Shown here one piece after another: positions 26,485 through 35,864 of a stretch of 64,000 nt of DNA. Source of the stretch: Hanstruepera marina (GTDB lineage Bacteria > Bacteroidota > Bacteroidia > Flavobacteriales > Flavobacteriaceae). Positions within the stretch are counted from its first letter, which is position 1; every line of letters begins with the position of its first letter. The notes below the pieces were generated by a model. That model did not search any database. It was not told the DNA's origin and saw nothing but the letters and a program-made list of their open reading frames with translations. The position numbers were made by a program, and so were the translations under genes. Location: contig NZ_JAINVX010000002.1 in assembly GCF_019880635.1 (NCBI RefSeq), forward strand, positions 434,001 to 498,000. The letters are read 5' to 3'.

Positions 26485-27288
26485 TTATTTAAAATCACGT
26501 TGTCTTTTGGCTTCAAAAATAAGAATTCCCGCAGCAACTGATACATTCATGGAGTCTATTTCACCTTGCATAGGTATAATGATATTTTGATTGGAAGCGT
26601 CACGCCATTCTTGACTCAATCCTGTGGCTTCTGTGCCAACAACTATTGCAGAAGGTTTTGTGTAATTTTGTGTGTGATAATTAACTGAAGCTTGTAGAGC
26701 CGCACAATAAATAGATATGTTGTTTGACTTTAAAAACTGAATAATTTCAGAGGTTGTTCCCGTAGCAATTTGATTCGTAAATATGCAGCCAACACTAGAC
26801 CGTATAATGTTAGGATTGTATAAATCGGTTTTAGGGTTGGCAATAATCACCGCATCTAAATTTGCAGCATCTGCAGTGCGTAGCAAGGCACCTATATTAC
26901 CAGGTTTTTCAGGAGCTTCAGCAACCAATATTAACGGGTTTTTGGAGATGAAAGATAAATTATTAATACTATGCTCTTTAGTTTTGGCGACAGCCAAAAC
27001 ACCTTCGGTTGTATCACGGTGAGCCAACTTTTGAAAAACTTCAAAAGAAATCTCAATAATGGCTATTCCATTTTGGGATAAAGATTTTGCTTCAGTAGTA
27101 GAAAACAATTCGGGATAAAAAAGGATAGTTTCAATATCATAACCACTTTTTATAGCTAATGAAAGTTCTCTTTTTCCTTCTATAATAAATTTTCTGGTTT
27201 TTTTTCTATCACGAGATTTCTCTTTGAGTTGAACCAGTTTTTTGATAAAGGGGTTTTGTATGCTTTGTATTTGTTTAAGTTGCTCCAA
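26485..27288 (-). CDS. SpoU/TrmH-family RNA 2'-O-methyltransferase
   Basis: Transfers a methyl group from SAM to a ribose 2'-OH of rRNA or tRNA. I start it at TTG (complement of 27286-27288), giving 267 residues. A longer frame to 27396 would run across its own promoter and into the divergent gene. N-terminal substrate-binding domain: RKFIIEGKRELSLAI and FQKLAHRDTTEGVLAVAK. Trefoil-knot SPOUT domain: VAEAPEKPGNIGALLRTADA (motif 1, N-x-G-A-x-x-R), VVGTEATGLSQEW (motif 2) and IPMQGEIDSMNVSVAAGILI (motif 3). Downstream of a -7 element on the minus strand at 27309-27316. No canonical ATG is available. Confidence 0.88.
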   Translation of the reverse strand: MEQLKQIQSIQNPFIKKLVQLKEKSRDRKKTRKFIIEGKRELSLAIKSGYDIETILFYPELFSTTEAKSLSQNGIAIIEISFEVFQKLAHRDTTEGVLAVAKTKEHSINNLSFISKNPLILVAEAPEKPGNIGALLRTADAANLDAVIIANPKTDLYNPNIIRSSVGCIFTNQIATGTTSEIIQFLKSNNISIYCAALQASVNYHTQNYTKPSAIVVGTEATGLSQEWRDASNQNIIIPMQGEIDSMNVSVAAGILIFEAKRQRDFK

Positions 27289-27297
27289 TTCTTTTGT

Positions 27298-27316
27298 TAT
27301 CTTTAACGCAAAGTTA
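27298..27316. promoter_or_regulatory. Overlapping divergent promoter elements
   Basis: Plus strand: TATCTTTA (27298-27305; one mismatch to TAnnTTTG) before the ATG at 27324. Minus strand: TAACTTTG (complement of 27309-27316; exact match) before the TTG at 27288. The two -7 elements are 3 bases apart, so polymerase cannot occupy both at once. Confidence 0.45.
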
Positions 27317-27323
27317 TGGCAAT

Positions 27324-28802
27324 ATGAAACAAAAATTACTTTTTCTGATATTAATTCTATTTTCTTTTCTAAATACTGTTTATGCACAAACACCATGTGG
27401 TATTACGGAATTATTAGCTTGTGATGACAATACTGATGGATTAGCCATTTTTGATCTTACAGTTTTGGATGATGTCTATCCGTATTGTATGATTAATGCT
27501 GATAATAATGATTATTATGCACCAACCCATCATTTAACCCAACAAGATGCTGATACAGGGGCAAACCCCATAGCTAATCCAGAAACATTTGAAGGTACAA
27601 ACGCACAAGCCATATTTATGAGAGCAGAGCCTTTAAATTCAACGACTCATGCGGTATTGGCTTTTCAAACCTATGAACTCATTTTTTCTTGTGCTGATCC
27701 TTCATTTTATATGACACCAACCTGCGATGGTGCTGTAGCAACAATTACAGGTGATATTGGAGGGACGTTTACATTTAACCCAACACCCAGTGATGCAGTA
27801 ACAATTGATCCAATAACTGGTGTAGTTACTAATGGTATTCCTGGTGAGACGTATTGTGTAGAATATACACTTTCAGGTTCTAATACTGTTTCGAGCATTG
27901 TATGCTTTACGGTAGCTTATATTGATATTGTTGAGCCATCACCTTTAGAAGCCTGTATGGATGTTGGCTTTACAGAGTTTGATTTAAGTTCTAAAGTTAT
28001 GGAAATTCTTAATGGTACCGTCGATGTCACACTTACTTTTCATGAAACTTACAGCGATGCAATAAACAATATTAACGCACTCTCTCTTACCTACGTTAAC
28101 TCTGTAGCTAATCAAATACTATATGTTAGGGGAGAAGATTTAGTTAATGGTTGTTATAACATTGTAGAGTTAGAACTCATTGCTGTTGATTGTTTAGATT
28201 CCGATGATGACGGTGTCATAGATTCAGAGGAAGATATAAATGACAATGGAAATTTAGATGATGATGACACAGATGACGATACCATTCCTAATTACCTAGA
28301 CACAGATGATGATGGAGATAGTGTACCTACTTCGGTTGAAATAAATATAAATGAAGGAAGAACCATGCATGATTTTGTGGATACCGATGGCGATTTAATA
28401 GAAAACTATCTAGACGATGATGATGATGGAGATGGTCTATTGACTATTGATGAAGATTATAACAATAATGGAGACCCAACTGATGATGATACCAATACCA
28501 ATGGTATACCAGATTATCTGGAAAGCGTTGTTACTTTAAGCGTTGAAAATTATAGTGCAACCAATTATCTTATATATCCAAATCCTACCAAAGATATTGT
28601 AAACATTCAATTTAATAGTGCTATAAACAACTCTATATCAGTATCAATATTTAATTTGCAAGGTAAATTGGTATTGGATGAAGAGTATGGTTTGGATTCC
28701 AGAAGCTTTTCACTTGATCTTTCACAACTAAAAAGTGGGTTGTATTTTATTCAGTTGAAAGGCGAATCCTTTTCAACTACTGAAAAACTAATTATAGAAT
28801 AA
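27324..28802 (+). CDS. T9SS-secreted protein with Asp-rich Ca-binding-type repeats
   Basis: I start it at ATG 27324 (MKQKLLFLILILFSF), which opens a clean signal peptide ending VYAQ; 492 residues. Middle: non-repetitive beta-rich segments of about 90 residues each, of the kind found in flavobacterial adhesins. Residues about 290-395: Asp-rich TSP3-like calcium loops (DSDDDGVIDSEEDINDNG, DTDGDLIENYLDDDDDGDG, DTNTNGIPDYLES). C-terminal 80 residues: Por type A sorting domain (YLIYPNPTKDIVNIQF, GLYFIQLKGESFSTTEKLI). Likely a calcium-stabilised surface or secreted adhesin; ligand unknown. A terminator follows. Confidence 0.85.
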   Translation: MKQKLLFLILILFSFLNTVYAQTPCGITELLACDDNTDGLAIFDLTVLDDVYPYCMINADNNDYYAPTHHLTQQDADTGANPIANPETFEGTNAQAIFMRAEPLNSTTHAVLAFQTYELIFSCADPSFYMTPTCDGAVATITGDIGGTFTFNPTPSDAVTIDPITGVVTNGIPGETYCVEYTLSGSNTVSSIVCFTVAYIDIVEPSPLEACMDVGFTEFDLSSKVMEILNGTVDVTLTFHETYSDAINNINALSLTYVNSVANQILYVRGEDLVNGCYNIVELELIAVDCLDSDDDGVIDSEEDINDNGNLDDDDTDDDTIPNYLDTDDDGDSVPTSVEININEGRTMHDFVDTDGDLIENYLDDDDDGDGLLTIDEDYNNNGDPTDDDTNTNGIPDYLESVVTLSVENYSATNYLIYPNPTKDIVNIQFNSAINNSISVSIFNLQGKLVLDEEYGLDSRSFSLDLSQLKSGLYFIQLKGESFSTTEKLIIE

Positions 28803-28804
28803 TT

Positions 28805-28839
28805 AAAAAGCCTCAAATTAATTGAGGCTTTTTTTTTGT
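28805..28839. terminator. Bidirectional terminator
   Basis: A5 run, stem AAAGCCTCAA (28807-28816) / TTGAGGCTTT (28822-28831), loop ATTAA, then T9. Serves the T9SS protein gene and, in reverse, the amidohydrolase gene whose stop is at 28839. Confidence 0.9.
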
Positions 28840-30143
28840 TATTGGTTTTTGTATTTATCAGAATACCGTTTTGCCAGTTCTGTTTGATGGGTTTCCAAAC
28901 TAATATTGCGTCCTTGAATAAAAGCTTTAGTCAGAATATTTGTTCGCATATCCAAAGCGTCACCTTCACTAATAAAAAGGGTAGCGTCTTTGCCAACTTC
29001 AAGCGTACCGCAAAAATCATCAATGCCTAAAATTTTAGCGGTATTTGATGTAATGAGCTTTAAAGCGTCTTCCTTATCCAATCCATAAGCAACACAGGTT
29101 CCGGCATAGAATGGCAGGTTTCTGGAATTCATACGTTCCATATCACCATTGGCTTGTAAACCAACCAAAACACCTTGTTCAACTAAAAGTCTTGCAACCT
29201 TGAAAGGTAAATCATAATCTTCATCATCGCTATTAGGTCTACTATGTACACGATTTAAAATTACAGGTATATTGTGCTGTTTTAGTAAGCTGCCAACCTT
29301 ATAAGCCTGGTAGCCTCCAACAATAACAATGTTTAGTTTAAGGCTATTTGCAAATTCAACAGCATCTGTAATACCTTTCTCATCATTAACATGAACAAAA
29401 AGTTTTTGAGAACCACTTAACACACCAGATAAACCTTCGTATTGAAGATTATCAGTTTCTTTATCACCATTTAAATAGGCTTTAGAGGCTGAAAAGAAAT
29501 CTGTTAACTCTGTTACTTGATTGTTGTAATTTGTATTTGGCTTTAAAACATTGGGTTCTCCTAACCACCAGCGCCCTCTTGAATATGGGCTTGGCCAATT
29601 TAAATGCACGCCATCATTAGCTTTTATTGCTGCATCTTCCCAGTTCCAAGCATCAAATTGAACTATTGATGAGGTTCCAGAAATACGACCGCCTCTAGGG
29701 GTAATCTGACCCATTAAAACACCATTTGGTCTCATGGATTCTACGATTTTAGATTCCGCATTATAAGCAATTAAGCTTCTAATGTTTGGGTTCATTTGTC
29801 CTACCTCGTCACTGTCTTGAGTAGCGCGAACAGCATCTATTTCTACAAGCCCTAATGTTGAATTTGGAATAATAAAACCGGGATATACATGCTGGTCCTG
29901 GGCATTTATAGTTTCCATATCAGTTGTATTTATTCGAATAGCAGACATATCGGCTACTGTTTCAAGTTTACCATTTTTAAAAATGATTATGCTATTTTCT
30001 ATAACCTTACCATTTCCAATATGCGCAGTAGCTCCCACAATAGCAATTGCTTTTTGCTGTTTAGGAGCGGGTGTTTGTTGTGCCTGAATGATATTTGTTG
30101 CCAAAAAACAAGCAATAATAGTATATAGTTTTGTAATGTTCAT
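28839..30143 (-). CDS. Amidohydrolase-family protein lacking the HxH metal motif
   Basis: A 434-residue exported protein (signal peptide 1-21, ends NIIQAQ) with the composite beta domain and TIM barrel of the amidohydrolase superfamily. The family block PGFIDxHxH reads YPGFIIPNSTLGLVEIDA, so both metal-binding His are gone. The C-terminal composite domain is intact: ALKLITSNTAKILGIDDFCG and VGKDATLFISEGD. A similar pattern is seen in the N-terminal half of its neighbour. It is the downstream gene of a two-gene unit (4-base gap). It may be a non-catalytic partner subunit or use another metal geometry; I cannot assign a substrate. Confidence 0.85.
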   Translation of the reverse strand: MNITKLYTIIACFLATNIIQAQQTPAPKQQKAIAIVGATAHIGNGKVIENSIIIFKNGKLETVADMSAIRINTTDMETINAQDQHVYPGFIIPNSTLGLVEIDAVRATQDSDEVGQMNPNIRSLIAYNAESKIVESMRPNGVLMGQITPRGGRISGTSSIVQFDAWNWEDAAIKANDGVHLNWPSPYSRGRWWLGEPNVLKPNTNYNNQVTELTDFFSASKAYLNGDKETDNLQYEGLSGVLSGSQKLFVHVNDEKGITDAVEFANSLKLNIVIVGGYQAYKVGSLLKQHNIPVILNRVHSRPNSDDEDYDLPFKVARLLVEQGVLVGLQANGDMERMNSRNLPFYAGTCVAYGLDKEDALKLITSNTAKILGIDDFCGTLEVGKDATLFISEGDALDMRTNILTKAFIQGRNISLETHQTELAKRYSDKYKNQ

Positions 30144-30147
30144 CTTT

Positions 30148-33123
30148 CTAGTTTATGGTTTCACAATGAAATTCTTCACGCTCTTTCTTTTCAATAGGTT
30201 TAGTTTTTAAACCTTTATTTTTAGCCTGAAGCATCATAGTTGTTAATTCGTTTTTCTCACGCTTTATGGCATCACGCATTTGTTTATCCAGATCAATATC
30301 AAAATAAACAATACCGTCAACAATGGTTTTTTCAGCTTTGGCATATATTGATAACGGATTAGTGTTCCAAAGAACAACATCAGCATCTTTACCAACTTTA
30401 ATACTACCAACACGGTCATCAATATGCAGTAACTTTGCAGGATTGAGTGTTACAAATTTCCAAGCATCTTCCTCACTAACGCCTCCATATTTAACGGATT
30501 TGGCAGTCTCTTGATTTAAACGTCTAGACATTTCGGCATCATCACTATTAATGGCAACCACTACACCTTGATTGTGCATAATGGCAGCATTTTGAGGAAT
30601 GGCATCATTAACTTCATATTTGTATGCCCACCAATCACTAAAGGTTGAACCACCAACACCATGAGTTTTCATTTTATCAGCAACTTTGTAACCTTCCAAA
30701 ATATGCGTAAAAGTGTTGATGTTAAAATTGAATTGATCAGCTACTTTCATCAACATATTAATTTCACTTTGTACATAAGAGTGACAAGTGATAAAGCGTT
30801 CTTTGTTCAATATTTCAGCCAATACTTCCAATTCTAAATCCTTACGATAAGGTTTGCCGCTTTTTTTAGCAGCATCATAAGCTTTGGCACGATTAAAATA
30901 ATCTATATAAACCTGTTCAACTCCCATTCGCGTTTGCGGAAAACGTGAACGAACATTATCACCCCAATTGGATTGCTTAACATTTTCGCCTAATGCAAAC
31001 TTGATGAATTTTGGCGAATTGGAATAAATTAAGTTATCTGGTGATTCTCCCCATTTAAGTTTAATAATGGCAGAGCGTCCTCCAATTGGGTTTGCAGAAC
31101 CATGTAAAATTTGTGCTGAAGTAACACCGCCAGCAAGGTTTCTGTATATGTTGACATCTTCAGAGTTAACAATGCTTTCAATGGTTACCTCGGCAGAAGA
31201 ATTTTGACCGGCTTCATTGCCACCACCAGAAATTCCAATATGTGTATGCTCGTCTATAATACCAGCTGTTAAATGCTTGCCTGTAGCATCAATTACTTTG
31301 GCGTTTCCTGCGTTCAAGTTTTGACCTATTTTAACAATTTTTCCATCTTTAATCAAAACATCTGTTTGTTCAAGGATACCATCTGCTTCGTTGGTCCAAA
31401 CGGTAGCATTTCTAAATAATAGAGTTTCTTGCTTTGGTAATTCAGAAAAACCATAGGCTTCATTAGGGAAGGTTATTGGGAATACTTTTGGAGTATCTTT
31501 ATCATTGACCTTATCGGCTTTTTTTTCTTCAGAAGTATTATTGCCCTCTTTTTTAGTTGCATAAAATGTCGACTCATTTCCATTTGGTAAAATAGCAACG
31601 CCATTAAAATTATTTGTGGAAGTGATTTTGGAAGTCAGTCGAGTATAATCTTGTTTGGTTGAATCTATACTAGAAAAAATAAGCGTCACCCAATCATCGT
31701 TGACCATGACTTTAGAGCCAAGTTCATGGCTTGCCGTTTTTACTTTAGATTTAGGCTTATTGAGTTCGCCTGAAATGGATACATCATACTTTTGCCCAGC
31801 AACGTTAAACTCATAATCACCACGCATATCTATGGCATCCATTGGTGTTATTTCATGCCTATCACCAATTACCCAGTTTTCATATAAGGTTGTTTTTTTG
31901 TCAAAAATTTCACCAGAAGTAATTAGGAAATTGGCATAATACCCAGGCTTTAATTTCCCTAAACTATCTTCCTTGCCTAATGTTTTGGCAGGAATAGTTG
32001 TTAAAGATTCAAGTGCAGCTGTCTCATCAAAACCATATTCTATGGCTTTTAGTAGTTGATTTTTAAACTCTTTTGGTGCTTTTAAGTCGTGTAAGGTTAA
32101 AGCAAACGAAATACCATTTTTATGAAGAACTTTTGGGTTACTAGGTCTTTGATTCCACTCACGTAATTCTGATAAACTGACCGCTTGGGAAAGAAACGGG
32201 TCTTCCATGTCATAAGCGTCAGGGAAGTTTATTGGAATTACAAATGTGGCATTAGTGGCTTTTATATCTTTAATCATTTCATATTCATCACCACCACCAA
32301 TAATTACATATTGGGTGTTAAACTCATCACCAATTTTATCAAACCGTAAAGCGTTCATTTTATTGCCAGCATCCATAAATTGTACTAAAGATTTATTGTT
32401 ATTGAATGCTTCTAATGAACGATCTGTTACTTCAGAAAGCCCTTTGGCATACCATTCGGCATCGTAATTCACTTGCTTAAGTAAAGCTATTTTACCCATT
32501 AATGATGTAGGATAGGCTTGATTTGAAGTAACACTTTTACTTCGTGCGTAGTATTGCCCAGACCTATCATCTAATATACGTTCAGCATCATTGGTGTTAG
32601 GTGCTAATGCAATTAAACTACCAGTACCTCTAATAATCCCATCAGCAATATGCGTATTAACTACACCGAAACCGGCTTTGCGTAATTCTTCAGCATTTTT
32701 TGAGTCAAAATTATAATGCTCAATGGCATTTTGTTCAGGCCTGATATGGTCGTTCCAGTAATAGCCTTCTCTACTTGCATCATATTGAGGTGCGTTAGAG
32801 CGTTCGGCACGTTGTGGTTTTTTTACGCCAAATTCAGAGTATACATCAATAAATGACGGGTAAATATGCTTTTCTAAAAGATCATGCACAACCGCATTTT
32901 TAGGAATGCTTACATTTGTTCCAACAGAAACTACTTTGCCATCTTTAATTAAAAGTGTACCATTTGAAATTACTTCGGTTGGAGTGGTATGTATGGTAGC
33001 ATTAGTAAATGCCACATAGTTGGTGTTTTCAGCTTTTACACCATCGTTTTTGGGAACATAGTCCTGTGCTGAAGTATAATATAAGCACAAAACAAAAATT
33101 GAGAATAGAATTTTTTTGATCAT
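30148..33123 (-). CDS. Tandem amidohydrolase (two domains, second one catalytic)
   Basis: A 991-residue exported protein (signal peptide 1-19, ends YTSAQ). It holds two amidohydrolase units. Unit 1 (about 40-430) reads YPSFIDVYSEFGVKK where an HxH is expected, so it is degenerate. A linker with charged repeats follows (about 520-560). Unit 2 (about 570-960) keeps the active-site set: LTAGIIDEHTHIG, ITCHSYVQ, INTFTHILEGY and VVAINSDDAEM, consistent with a mono- or binuclear metal hydrolase of the imidazolonepropionase/dipeptidase type. The final lines end in GIVYFDIDLDKQMRD. Co-transcribed with the 434-residue homologue. Periplasmic hydrolase of an amide or cyclic nitrogen compound; substrate unknown. 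Confidence 0.88.
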   Translation of the reverse strand: MIKKILFSIFVLCLYYTSAQDYVPKNDGVKAENTNYVAFTNATIHTTPTEVISNGTLLIKDGKVVSVGTNVSIPKNAVVHDLLEKHIYPSFIDVYSEFGVKKPQRAERSNAPQYDASREGYYWNDHIRPEQNAIEHYNFDSKNAEELRKAGFGVVNTHIADGIIRGTGSLIALAPNTNDAERILDDRSGQYYARSKSVTSNQAYPTSLMGKIALLKQVNYDAEWYAKGLSEVTDRSLEAFNNNKSLVQFMDAGNKMNALRFDKIGDEFNTQYVIIGGGDEYEMIKDIKATNATFVIPINFPDAYDMEDPFLSQAVSLSELREWNQRPSNPKVLHKNGISFALTLHDLKAPKEFKNQLLKAIEYGFDETAALESLTTIPAKTLGKEDSLGKLKPGYYANFLITSGEIFDKKTTLYENWVIGDRHEITPMDAIDMRGDYEFNVAGQKYDVSISGELNKPKSKVKTASHELGSKVMVNDDWVTLIFSSIDSTKQDYTRLTSKITSTNNFNGVAILPNGNESTFYATKKEGNNTSEEKKADKVNDKDTPKVFPITFPNEAYGFSELPKQETLLFRNATVWTNEADGILEQTDVLIKDGKIVKIGQNLNAGNAKVIDATGKHLTAGIIDEHTHIGISGGGNEAGQNSSAEVTIESIVNSEDVNIYRNLAGGVTSAQILHGSANPIGGRSAIIKLKWGESPDNLIYSNSPKFIKFALGENVKQSNWGDNVRSRFPQTRMGVEQVYIDYFNRAKAYDAAKKSGKPYRKDLELEVLAEILNKERFITCHSYVQSEINMLMKVADQFNFNINTFTHILEGYKVADKMKTHGVGGSTFSDWWAYKYEVNDAIPQNAAIMHNQGVVVAINSDDAEMSRRLNQETAKSVKYGGVSEEDAWKFVTLNPAKLLHIDDRVGSIKVGKDADVVLWNTNPLSIYAKAEKTIVDGIVYFDIDLDKQMRDAIKREKNELTTMMLQAKNKGLKTKPIEKKEREEFHCETIN

Positions 33124-33204
33124 ATAATGTTGGTTAGAAATTTTTGAAGCTTAAAGATAAGTAATCATCAGGCTACAAAAAACCATTCCATGTATTTTTA
33201 ACAT

Positions 33205-34269
33205 TTATGACGGTTGATTAAAATAGTTTACAAGTAAAGCCACAACATAGCTATAACTCTGCATACCATTTTTTTGATTGTTTGCAATTAAGAAACTATC
33301 ATACGTTTTTTTAAAAAACGGTTCCAATGGGTTTTGATAAGAGTCCCAGAAGATTTGAACTTCCTGATAATTTTTTATAATACCTTTATTTAGGGTCTCA
33401 ACTAATTCATAGTATAAATCCTGATCTCTTTTGTATACTTCAAACAAGCAATGTCTTAATGCAAAGGTGTAACCACAGTATTTAAAGTAAATATTATCAT
33501 GAGATATGGCAGCAAGAGCACCAATAAAATTAGCTTCGTTTTCAGCTGCATATCCTAATTGATGGGCTATTTCATGCGAAACTGTTGTTGGAAACTTATA
33601 AGCTGGAATAAGTTTATCAATATGTGCTTCGTTGGTTAAAGGATTTAAATACCCACTAAATCCCATATAAGTTAAAGGCAAACTAAACAGTGATTTTTTT
33701 AAACTATATGGCGTATAGGCTAGATGGGGATAATGTTTTTGCAGGTTTTGATAACCTATGGGTGTCATTTCTAAAATAGTGTTTTTAGAAAAAGGCATTT
33801 CAACCTTAAGGGTATCATTATCAGCAATAGATAATTGATATTCATTCGATTTATTGATGAGTATTCTAGTAACTTCAAGCAATTGTTCTGTTGTATAGTC
33901 TGCTTGCAGATTTAAATTCTTATGTAAAGGTTGTCTGTAATAGTTTAAAGCCCATAAAAAATGAAAGGCAAAATAAATAATAGAAATTGCTGAAACAACG
34001 TCAACTATCCAACCTTTTAAATCCTTAACAAGTCGCCAACGATTTTTTACGAGCCATCTTATAATATAAATAATCGAAAGAGTATAAAAAACATCGCCAA
34101 AAGAAAAAGGTAACCACCCAAATATAAATCGTGAAAGTTTCGAAATCCATTGGTACAATCCATTGCTATAGTAGGTTTCAATAAACTCAGGAAAGTAGGT
34201 CAGAATTTTTATGATTATGAGCTGCGGAATTAAAGCAAGTGCAATATATAGTTTTGGGTTTCTTCGCAT
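33205..34269 (-). CDS. DUF3810 membrane protein with HExxH metalloprotease motif
   Basis: A 354-residue protein: two or three N-terminal helices (about 8-25, 52-70, 90-112), then a soluble domain. It carries VSHEIAHQLGYAAENEANFI near 230, an HExxH plus a downstream Glu that is typical of gluzincin zinc peptidases (H-E-x-x-H ... E). DUF3810 is a Bacteroidota/Firmicutes family with no known substrate. A GFSGYLNPLTNEAHI strand precedes the helix, as in other minimal gluzincins. Starts divergently from pepD. Confidence 0.88.
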   Translation of the reverse strand: MRRNPKLYIALALIPQLIIIKILTYFPEFIETYYSNGLYQWISKLSRFIFGWLPFSFGDVFYTLSIIYIIRWLVKNRWRLVKDLKGWIVDVVSAISIIYFAFHFLWALNYYRQPLHKNLNLQADYTTEQLLEVTRILINKSNEYQLSIADNDTLKVEMPFSKNTILEMTPIGYQNLQKHYPHLAYTPYSLKKSLFSLPLTYMGFSGYLNPLTNEAHIDKLIPAYKFPTTVSHEIAHQLGYAAENEANFIGALAAISHDNIYFKYCGYTFALRHCLFEVYKRDQDLYYELVETLNKGIIKNYQEVQIFWDSYQNPLEPFFKKTYDSFLIANNQKNGMQSYSYVVALLVNYFNQPS

Positions 34270-34342
34270 AATTCAAAAATAGCGAAATGTTTGTAATACG
34301 CTATACATTAATTACCTTTGTTCGACTTAAAAAATTAGACGA

Positions 34343-35803
34343 ATGAATGAAGCTATACGAGAATTAGAACCTAAAACTTTATGGAATAAATTTGCCGATT
34401 TAAATGCGGTGCCAAGACCTTCAAAAAAGGAAGAGCGCGTAATTGCCTTTATGAAAGAATTTGGCTCCAAATTGGGTTTGGAGACTATTGAAGATGAAGT
34501 AGGTAATGTCATTATTAAAAAGCCAGCAACTTCTGGAATGGAAGATAAGATGACAGTTGTTATGCAATCGCATCTGGATATGGTCCATCAAAAAAATAAT
34601 GATACCCAATTTGATTTTGATACCCAAGGAATTGATATGTATGTTGATGGTGATTGGGTTCGTGCCAAAGGAACAACTTTAGGAGCTGATAATGGATTGG
34701 GTGTTGCCACAATTATGGCCATTTTAGAAAGCAAAGATATTGAGCATCCTGCAATTGAAGCTTTGTTTACTATTGACGAAGAAACGGGAATGACAGGAGC
34801 TATGGGGTTAAAAGGTGGTTTGTTGAAAGGTGACATCCTACTGAATTTAGATACAGAAGAAGATGACGAAATAGGAGTGGGTTGTGCTGGAGGTGTAGAT
34901 GTTACTGCTACCAGAACTTATAAAGAAGAGGAAACACCTGAATTCAAAATTGGTTATGCCATAACCGTAAAAGGACTACAAGGTGGGCATTCAGGTATGC
35001 AAATACACGAAGGGTTGGGTAATGCCAACAAAATAATGAACCGTATGTTGTTTGATGGTTTTGAGAATTTTGGTTTGCGTATTTCTGAAATTAATGGAGG
35101 TAGTTTGCGAAATGCTATACCACGCGAAAGTCATGCTATTGTAGCTATTGATGCTATTCATGAAGACGCTTTTATTATGGAAATGGCACAGCTATCACAA
35201 ACTATTAAAGCAGAATTTCAAACCATGGAACCTGATTTGGAAATCATTGTTTCTAAATGCGATACGCCAAAAACAATTATGGATTTAGGTGTTCAGGAAG
35301 GTGTTACCAGAGCCTTGTATGCGGCTTGTAATGGTGTATTTAGAATGAGTGCAGATATCTCTGATTTGGTGGAAACATCGAATAATATTGCAAAGGTGTC
35401 TATTAAAGAAGGAGATATTAAGATTGAATGCTTAACACGTTCTTCTGTTGAAAGTTCGAAATGGGATTTGGCCAATATGCTTCGAGCTACTTTTGAATTA
35501 ACGGGTTGCGAAGTAGAATTTTCAGGAGATTATCCAGGTTGGAAACCGAATATGGATTCTAAAATCTTGAAAGTTCTAGAGCGTATTTATGTAGAAATGA
35601 ATAATGAGAAACCACATGTGGCTGCTTGCCATGCAGGATTAGAGTGTGGTATCTTGGGACAAAACTACCCAGATATGGATATGATAAGCTTTGGACCTAA
35701 CATTAAAGGGGCTCACTCACCTGATGAACGCGCACAAATATCATCGGTTCAAAAATATTGGAACTTTGTTTTAGAAATTTTAAAACAAATTCCGAAAAAG
35801 TAA
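34343..35803 (+). CDS. pepD: Aminoacyl-histidine dipeptidase (carnosinase-like, M20C)
   Basis: Cytosolic zinc dipeptidase (EC 3.4.13.18 type) acting on Xaa-His and other dipeptides. The 486 residues match PepD. Metal ligands and catalytic residues: QSHLDMVHQ, LGADNGLGVA, TIDEETGMTGAMG, and the C-terminal VAACHAGLECGILGQ (His ligand). The lid domain GYAITVKGLQGGHSGMQIHE (split) is between about 205 and 390. Monocistronic, with a strong terminator 13 bases after the stop. Starts 73 bases from the divergent DUF3810 gene. Confidence 0.95.
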   Translation: MNEAIRELEPKTLWNKFADLNAVPRPSKKEERVIAFMKEFGSKLGLETIEDEVGNVIIKKPATSGMEDKMTVVMQSHLDMVHQKNNDTQFDFDTQGIDMYVDGDWVRAKGTTLGADNGLGVATIMAILESKDIEHPAIEALFTIDEETGMTGAMGLKGGLLKGDILLNLDTEEDDEIGVGCAGGVDVTATRTYKEEETPEFKIGYAITVKGLQGGHSGMQIHEGLGNANKIMNRMLFDGFENFGLRISEINGGSLRNAIPRESHAIVAIDAIHEDAFIMEMAQLSQTIKAEFQTMEPDLEIIVSKCDTPKTIMDLGVQEGVTRALYAACNGVFRMSADISDLVETSNNIAKVSIKEGDIKIECLTRSSVESSKWDLANMLRATFELTGCEVEFSGDYPGWKPNMDSKILKVLERIYVEMNNEKPHVAACHAGLECGILGQNYPDMDMISFGPNIKGAHSPDERAQISSVQKYWNFVLEILKQIPKK

Positions 35804-35816
35804 TACAGAGGTTAAA

Positions 35817-35850
35817 TAAAAAAAGCAGCTCAACGAGCTGCTTTTTTTAT
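35817..35850. terminator. Bidirectional terminator
   Basis: A run, stem AAGCAGCTC (35823-35831) / GAGCTGCTT (35835-35843), loop AAC, T7. Between convergent pepD and the PPIase gene. Confidence 0.9.
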
Positions 35851-35864
35851 GATTTTGATTTTAG

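Noticed and set aside
26481-26546. Extended start of the M48 protease
   Set aside because: It would overlap the 3' end of the methyltransferase gene by about 60 bases; the ATG at 26480 opens a clear membrane helix 4 bases after that gene's stop.
27289-27396. Extended start of the SpoU-type methyltransferase
   Set aside because: The extra codons cross the divergent promoter and lie in the start of the secreted-protein gene on the other strand.
28195-28510. Repetitive stretch that could look like a tandem repeat or CRISPR-like array
   Set aside because: It is coding: the repeats are Asp-rich calcium-loop codons (GAT/GAC with GGA) of the T9SS protein. Spacing and sequence vary and there are no conserved repeats with unique spacers.
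35293-35475. Minus-strand frames inside pepD and other long genes
   Set aside because: They are antisense frames of well-supported genes with no domain or start context.
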